Made by a program: the position numbers and the translations under genes. DNA of 8,874 nucleotides from DSQQ01 sp964443075 (lineage in GTDB: Bacteria; Chloroflexota; Anaerolineae; 4572-78; J111). Numbering within the stretch: position 1 is the first letter of the stretch; each line of letters starts with the position of its first letter. This document shows positions 5,312-8,874 of this stretch, one piece after another. Below the pieces are notes generated by a model. That model saw nothing but the letters and a program-made list of their open reading frames with translations, was not told where the DNA came from and made no database searches. The stretch spans positions 1-8,874 of the forward strand of contig CAYUCB010000316.1 in assembly GCA_964443075.1 (NCBI GenBank), written 5' to 3'.

Positions 5312-6328
5312 TCATATCCTGCGCCCCACCGCTTCGGCCATGGCCCGAATTTGGCCCATCAACTGGTCAAATTGGGGCAAGGTGAGCGATTGGTCGCCAT
5401 CGGAAACGGCGTGGTCGGGGTCGGGGTGGGTTTCGATGATGAGGCCATCGGCCCCGGCGGCCAGGCTGGCCAGGGTAATCGGGGCGACATGCCGCCGCAC
5501 GCCGATGCCGTGACTGGGGTCGGCCACTACCGGCAGGTGAGTTAACTCTTTGAGCAGGGGAATGGCGTTAACATCAAAAGTATTGCGGGTGTATTTGGTG
5601 TCAAAGGTGCGGATGCCCCGCTCGCACAGCATCACCCGGTTGTTGCCGTGGGCCAGAATGTATTCGGCGGCCATGAGCAAATCTTCCAGAGTGGCCGACA
5701 TGCCCCGCTTGAGCAGCACCGGCTTGTGGGCCTTCCCCACCGCGTTCAGCAGGTCGAAATTTTGCATGTTACGCGCCCCAATTTGCAGCACGTCGGCGTA
5801 AATGGCCACCAGCGCCACCTTGTTGGGCGACATGACCTCGGTGACAACGGGCAGGCCGGTGATTTCGCGGGCTTCGGCCAGCAGTTTAAGACCCTGCTCG
5901 CCCATGCCCTGAAAACTGTAGGGCGAACTGCGCGGTTTGTAGGCGCCGCCGCGCAGCATGGTGGCGCCGGCGGCTTTCACCGCGTGGGCCGTTTCCAGCA
6001 GTTGCTCGCGGCTTTCTACGCTGCACGGCCCGGCGATAACGGCCACCTGGTCGCTGCCCAGCGTCACCCCGCCGATGGTGAAGGTGGTATTTTCGCGCCG
6101 AAAGGCCCGGCTGGCCAGTTTGAATTTTTGGGTGATGGCCACCACATCGCGCACACCGGGCAGTTGGCCCAGGTGAAACGGGTCAAGCGGCTGGCCCTGG
6201 CCCTGCAAGCCAATCACCCTATCGCCGGAATCGCGGGAAAGGTGGGTTTGCCAGCCTTTGGCTTCCACTGCGGCCACCACATTATCAATTTCAAAGGGGG
6301 TGGCTTCGGAGTGCATAATGATAATCAT
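5312..6328 (-). CDS. aroF: 3-deoxy-7-phosphoheptulonate (DAHP) synthase, type I-beta with ferredoxin-like domain
   Basis: It condenses phosphoenolpyruvate with erythrose 4-phosphate, the first step of the shikimate pathway, in the cytosol. At 338 residues it matches the Thermotoga maritima type. Residues 1-70 form the ferredoxin-like regulatory domain (MIIIMHSEATPFEIDNVVAA...), which in that enzyme mediates feedback inhibition by aromatic amino acids. The barrel carries VIAGPCSVES (97-106), GAYKPRSSPYSFQG (128-141), QIGARNMQNF (182-191), LLKRGM (205-210), CERGIRTF (235-242) and ADPSHGIG (269-276). Expected metal ligands are Cys102, His273, Glu299 and Asp310, nearly the same numbering as Thermotoga. 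Its ATG overlaps the pheA stop as ATGA. The ATG at 6328 is preferred over the one at 6316 because a Shine-Dalgarno sits 9 nt upstream. Confidence 0.96.
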   Translation of the reverse strand: MIIIMHSEATPFEIDNVVAAVEAKGWQTHLSRDSGDRVIGLQGQGQPLDPFHLGQLPGVRDVVAITQKFKLASRAFRRENTTFTIGGVTLGSDQVAVIAGPCSVESREQLLETAHAVKAAGATMLRGGAYKPRSSPYSFQGMGEQGLKLLAEAREITGLPVVTEVMSPNKVALVAIYADVLQIGARNMQNFDLLNAVGKAHKPVLLKRGMSATLEDLLMAAEYILAHGNNRVMLCERGIRTFDTKYTRNTFDVNAIPLLKELTHLPVVADPSHGIGVRRHVAPITLASLAAGADGLIIETHPDPDHAVSDGDQSLTLPQFDQLMGQIRAMAEAVGRRI

Positions 6329-7203
6329 ACGCCGAGGCCTTCCTCGGCCTCCTCGCCGCCTCGTCTGCTGATTTCTTCGGGATGAGGGGTGGTGGCCATG
6401 GGGTAAGAGCCAAGCATTTTTACCAGCCCAGCCTGGCGCAGCAGGCCCAGCAGGGCCGCTTCGGCGGGTGGGTCTTGCCAGTGACCTTCAAAATCAAGAT
6501 AAAACAGGTATTGCCAGGGGCGATTGCGGCGCGGGCGAGACTCAATCTTGGTCAGGTTGATGTTGCGTTCGGCAAATTCGCCCAAACAGTGGTAGAGCGA
6601 GCCGGGCAGATGGCGGGCGCTGAAAATGAGCGAGGTTTTACAGCGCTGGGCGCGGGGCGGATCCTGGCTGCCTAAGACAAAAAAGCGGGTGTAGTTAAAG
6701 GCGGCGTCTTCAATTTCCTCTTCAATAATATCCAGGTGGTAAATCTGGGCGGCTAATTTGCTGGCAATCACCCCCACCCCCGGCTCCGGGTGAGCGGCCA
6801 AATCGCGGGCCGCTCCGGCGGTATCAGAAGAAGGCAGCGGTTCCAGGTTGTAGCGGTTGATGAATTTTTCGCACTGTTGCAGCGAGAGCAAGGTGGAGCG
6901 CACCCGCTTTAAATCGGCCAGTTTCACCCCGGGGGCGACCATCAGGGTGTGCTGCACCCGCATAATAATCTCGGCCTGGATGCGCAGGTCACGGTCCATC
7001 AGTAACTCGTACGCACGCGGCACCGAGCCGGCCAGGGCATTCTCCACCGGCAGCAAGCCCTGGTCGGCCCGGCCGGTTTCTACGGCCTCAAAAATCCCTT
7101 CCAGCGAGGGGCAAAGAAGGGTGGGCGTCTCTGGCCCAAAAAATTGATAGATGGCGCTTTCGGAATAAGCGCCTTTGACTCCTTGAAAAGCGACAATTGG
7201 CAT
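6325..7203 (-). CDS. pheA: Prephenate dehydratase with C-terminal ACT domain
   Basis: It converts prephenate to phenylpyruvate on the phenylalanine branch, in the cytosol. It has 292 residues, a normal monofunctional length with no chorismate mutase domain. The catalytic domain has FQGVKGAYSE (6-15), LLPVENALAGSVPRAYELL (50-68), SSDTAGAA (125-132) and the NYTRFFVLG motif (170-178) with the catalytic Thr172. The ACT domain shows PGSLYHCLGEFAERNINLTKIESRP (200-224), the ESRP phenylalanine-binding motif. The segment that is usually SHPQALxQC reads STLLSLQQC (103-111), so the usual His and Pro-Gln are missing. After YPMATTPHPEE the last ~14 residues (RRGGEEAEEGLGV) are low complexity from purine-rich DNA. 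The start ATG has a good GAGGT five to nine bases upstream. It is first in the minus-strand set and overlaps aroF by 4 bp. Confidence 0.95.
   Translation of the reverse strand: MPIVAFQGVKGAYSESAIYQFFGPETPTLLCPSLEGIFEAVETGRADQGLLPVENALAGSVPRAYELLMDRDLRIQAEIIMRVQHTLMVAPGVKLADLKRVRSTLLSLQQCEKFINRYNLEPLPSSDTAGAARDLAAHPEPGVGVIASKLAAQIYHLDIIEEEIEDAAFNYTRFFVLGSQDPPRAQRCKTSLIFSARHLPGSLYHCLGEFAERNINLTKIESRPRRNRPWQYLFYLDFEGHWQDPPAEAALLGLLRQAGLVKMLGSYPMATTPHPEEISRRGGEEAEEGLGV
6331..6348 (-). promoter_or_regulatory. Hairpin holding the aroF Shine-Dalgarno
   Basis: On the minus strand GCCGAGG (6342-6348) and CCTCGGC (6331-6337) form a perfect 7-bp stem with the loop AAGG (6338-6341). The stem ends two bases before the aroF ATG. 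The Shine-Dalgarno-like GAGGAAGG spans the upstream stem arm and the loop, so it would be partly hidden unless ribosomes finishing pheA melt the stem. This predicts coupled translation of aroF to pheA. The structure is seen in sequence; the effect is inferred. Confidence 0.55.
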
Positions 7204-7207
7204 AAAG

Positions 7208-7212
7208 ACCTC
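7208..7212 (-). promoter_or_regulatory. Ribosome binding site of pheA
   Basis: GAGGT on the minus strand (7212 down to 7208) with a 4-nt spacer to the ATG at 7203, within a GAGGTCTTT context. It is the clearest Shine-Dalgarno in the window and fixes the pheA start. Confidence 0.7.
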
Positions 7213-7236
7213 GTTAAGTTAGGATAAACGGGGTCA

Positions 7237-7265
7237 AGTTTATCACGAAGGAGAGGGCGAGTCAA
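7237..7265 (-). promoter_or_regulatory. Sigma70-like promoter for pheA-aroF
   Basis: On the minus strand TTGACT (7265-7260) is followed after exactly 17 bases by TAAACT (7242-7237). The -35 matches consensus at 5 of 6 positions and the -10 at 4 of 6. The predicted start of transcription is near 7230, giving a leader of about 27 nt that includes the GAGGT site. No attenuator or leader peptide fits in so short a leader, so control is more likely through the two allosteric domains. Confidence 0.45.
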
Positions 7266-7288
7266 AGATTTTAAGGCAAGGTTCACGC

Positions 7289-7316
7289 TTGACGAATCGG
7301 TTGGGCTGTGTACCAT
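7289..7316 (+). promoter_or_regulatory. Candidate promoter giving a leaderless mRNA
   Basis: TTGACG (7289-7294), a 16-base spacer and TACCAT (7311-7316) form a sigma70-like pair. The -10 overlaps the ATG at 7315, and the predicted start of transcription is about 7323, one base before the in-frame ATG at 7324. With no Shine-Dalgarno visible upstream, this suggests a leaderless transcript beginning at 7324. Confidence 0.35.
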
Positions 7317-7782
7317 GTCAGGTATGATTTCCCTACAGTTAGAACAATATTTTGAGGCAGCCCGGATTCCCTTGCGCCTGGCCTGTACGACGCCTTCTGG
7401 CTGGCCGGCTGTCATATCATTATGGTATCTTTACCGGGAGGGTTCTTTTTATTGCGCTACCTCCCAAACGGCCAAAGTGGCTCAATATTTACAGCATAAC
7501 CCGCGCTGCGCCTTTGAAATTGCCGCCGACCAACCACCCTACTGCGGCGTGCGGGGACAGGGTATGGTCCGGCTTGACCCGGCTCTGGGCGGGGATATTT
7601 TAACCGAGCTGCTGCATCGTTACCTGGGGGGTGTGGCTAACCCGCTGGCCCAAAAACTGCTGGCCCGGAGTCAGCCCGAGGTGGCGATTATCATCCACCC
7701 AGAAAAAATCTTCAAGTGGAATTATTCGGATAGAATGCGGGATATAACGGGCGGGCCGGTCGGGAAACCGTGTCCTGAATAG
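7315..7782 (+). CDS. Pyridoxamine 5'-phosphate oxidase-family FMN-binding split-barrel protein
   Basis: A small (155 residues) single-domain flavin-type protein, cytosolic, of unknown substrate. The barrel opens with an LRLACTTPSGWPAVISLWYLYREGSFYCATS segment (about 20-50), typical of the family strands that hold the flavin phosphate. KVAQYLQHNPRCAFEI (54-69), the RGQGMVRL strand (79-86) and a C-terminal AIIIHPEKIFKWNYSDRM follow. The last is common in general-stress and F420/FMN-binding members. Sequence alone cannot separate FMN, F420 or heme use, and it is not a canonical PdxH by length. If the promoter call is right, translation begins at ATG 7324 (152 residues). It diverges from pheA, and the lipoprotein gene starts 10 bp downstream, so they are likely co-transcribed. 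Confidence 0.85.
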   Translation: MSGMISLQLEQYFEAARIPLRLACTTPSGWPAVISLWYLYREGSFYCATSQTAKVAQYLQHNPRCAFEIAADQPPYCGVRGQGMVRLDPALGGDILTELLHRYLGGVANPLAQKLLARSQPEVAIIIHPEKIFKWNYSDRMRDITGGPVGKPCPE

Positions 7783-7792
7783 CCAGGTAGTT

Positions 7793-8874
7793 ATGCCATC
7801 CAATAACGTCGCCCCTCAAAATTATACCTTACCCAACCCTCGCCCCTTATCTTCTTGGGGGCAGCAAGCCATGCGGCGGTGGGGTGGCTTGGTTTTGTTG
7901 TTGCTGGCCCTGATAACGGCCTGCCGGCCGGCTACGCCGCCGGCTGATCCAACCGTTACCCCCAGCCCCACCCGGCCCCTGGCTATCCCCCAAAACCAGA
8001 ACGTGGATACGATGATGGCGGCACAGGCAACCTTAAAGGATTTTGAGTTTGGCCTGGCCCCGCTCTTGCAAGAAAAAGCCACCCGGATTGTGATTGAAAA
8101 TAAGCCCGAAGGCGAGGTGGCCCGGCTGGCTTATCCACTCCAATCGCCCAACCCGGTTGATTGGCCGGCGGTTGACAGCTTTGTGCTCTCTTACGCTATC
8201 CAGCACTACTTGCTGCAATCGGATCAGGTCGAGTCCGTTAGCCTGGGGCGCATCAACCTGGCCGCGCCGGTTGAAGATTTACAAGACCACGTAGACCACG
8301 TGGCCGTTTGGGTGCGTTTTACCGATGGCAGTCAGGCGGTGGTGGATTTTTCGCCCTTAGCCAGCGCCTTTGGAGCGCTGCATACGCCCACCCAAATGTT
8401 GTTTACCGGCCAGGATATTGAGGGTCAGTTTGAGCAGTGGCGGCAGGGCGTGCCGCTCAACCTGCTGCAACCGATGAAGGTGGTACGGCAAGATAGCAAT
8501 GTTTACTACGTGCTGGTGGGGTTACAGGTAACGCCCGACGAATACCAATTTTCGCTGCAAGTGCATCTCACCCAAACCGCCACCCCCATCAGACCGCTGC
8601 AATTAACTCGCGGCACGCTGGCCGCTGTGGAAATCAGCCGGGACGATTTTGAAGCCCTGCGCCAATTACTGCTCGATGATGGCCCCGACGCTTTTGCCAA
8701 ACACCCCGAACTGCTGCGTCGGGCCGGTGATACCGACCCGGCTATTCAGAAAGTTTTGGCCGATAATATGGAGTTGCTGTGGCATCTGGTAACCAAACTG
8801 GAGCCGCCCCCGCCTCCACCGCCCCGCACCCCCCCCCCCCCCCCCCCCCCACCCCCCCCCCCCCCCCCCCCCCC
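7793..8874 (+). CDS. Large lipoprotein of unknown function (3' end missing)
   Basis: This gene is open from ATG 7793 to the window end. AGG at 7785-7787 gives a 5-nt spaced Shine-Dalgarno. A second ATG at 7871 begins MRRWGGLVLLLLALITAC, a textbook lipoprotein signal peptide with lipobox LITAC and Cys44 (Cys18 from 7871), so 7871 may be the true start. After the Cys comes a Pro/Thr-rich linker (RPATPPADPTVTPSPTRP), then a mixed alpha/beta extracytoplasmic domain starting near MMAAQATLKDFEFGLAPLL. It contains VIENKPEGEVARLAYPL, a DHVDHVAVWVRFTDGSQAVVDF strand pair, and a late helix-rich part (DDFEALRQLLLDDGPDAFAKHPELL). I do not recognise the family. The real sequence ends near EPPPPPPPRTP; everything past base 8828 is suspect. 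Confidence 0.75.
   Translation, partial: MPSNNVAPQNYTLPNPRPLSSWGQQAMRRWGGLVLLLLALITACRPATPPADPTVTPSPTRPLAIPQNQNVDTMMAAQATLKDFEFGLAPLLQEKATRIVIENKPEGEVARLAYPLQSPNPVDWPAVDSFVLSYAIQHYLLQSDQVESVSLGRINLAAPVEDLQDHVDHVAVWVRFTDGSQAVVDFSPLASAFGALHTPTQMLFTGQDIEGQFEQWRQGVPLNLLQPMKVVRQDSNVYYVLVGLQVTPDEYQFSLQVHLTQTATPIRPLQLTRGTLAAVEISRDDFEALRQLLLDDGPDAFAKHPELLRRAGDTDPAIQKVLADNMELLWHLVTKLEPPPPPPPRTPPPPPPPPPPPPPP
8829..8874. other. Near-homopolymeric C run at the contig end (probable artefact)
   Basis: 22 consecutive C (8829-8850), one A (8851) and 23 C (8852-8874) close the window. No similar tract occurs elsewhere in the window. Two-colour sequencers report no-signal cycles as G, so reads from the other strand produce poly-C ends in assemblies. 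The preceding GCCCCCGCCTCCACCGCCCC is plausible Pro-rich coding sequence and may have seeded the run. Confidence 0.8.

Noticed and set aside
5648..6385. 245-residue open frame on the + strand opposite aroF
   Set aside because: Antisense shadow of aroF with His/Gly-rich composition and no ribosome binding site or domain.
8275..8302. Tandem GACCACGTA/GACCACGTG with a CCACGTGG palindrome
   Set aside because: It lies within the lipoprotein coding frame, encoding DHVDHV, and is better explained as coding sequence than as an operator.

Overview
The window is about 8.9 kb of moderately GC-rich (roughly 55-60% by eye) bacterial chromosome. Its gene types, GT2/GT4 glycosyltransferase style and heavy load of intergenic palindromes suggest an environmental Chloroflexota (Anaerolineae-like) genome or MAG. 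No rRNA or marker gene is present, so this assignment is inference. The last ~46 bases are an almost pure C run, which looks like the damaged end of a contig.

Region 1 (2-3571, + strand) is a cell-surface glycan type cluster. It holds the last 37 codons of an unidentified gene, a P-loop nucleotide-kinase-like protein with an amber-interrupted upstream extension, a WbbL/rhamnosyltransferase-like GT2, and a GT4 glycosyltransferase. The gaps between the last three genes contain imperfect hairpin-forming repeats (1028-1071, 2109-2175). The GT4 carries a ~160 bp purine-rich inverted-repeat element inserted in frame in its N-terminal domain.

Region 2 (3572-3819) is a convergent intergenic space. 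It has a terminator-like hairpin and several copies of a CAGACCGCCG repeat in both orientations.

Region 3 (3820-7203, - strand) reads pheA-aroF-purD. Prephenate dehydratase (with ACT domain) overlaps a Thermotoga-type DAHP synthase (with N-terminal ferredoxin-like regulatory domain) by ATGA. After a 211 bp gap filled with perfect palindromes comes purD (glycinamide ribonucleotide synthetase). The first two proteins serve the entry step of the shikimate pathway and the phenylalanine branch; PurD is purine synthesis. The aroF Shine-Dalgarno lies in a hairpin formed by the end of pheA, which predicts translational coupling.

Region 4 (7204-8874, + strand) is divergent from region 3. A probable sigma70-type promoter for pheA, and one that may give a leaderless mRNA for an FMN split-barrel protein, share ~110 bp. 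The split-barrel gene is followed 10 bp later by a large lipoprotein of unknown function that runs into the poly-C end.

The most unusual structures are the in-frame palindromic element in the GT4, the palindrome array between aroF and purD, and the hairpin-embedded aroF ribosome binding site. I saw no CRISPR array, tRNA, transposase or recognised defence system.
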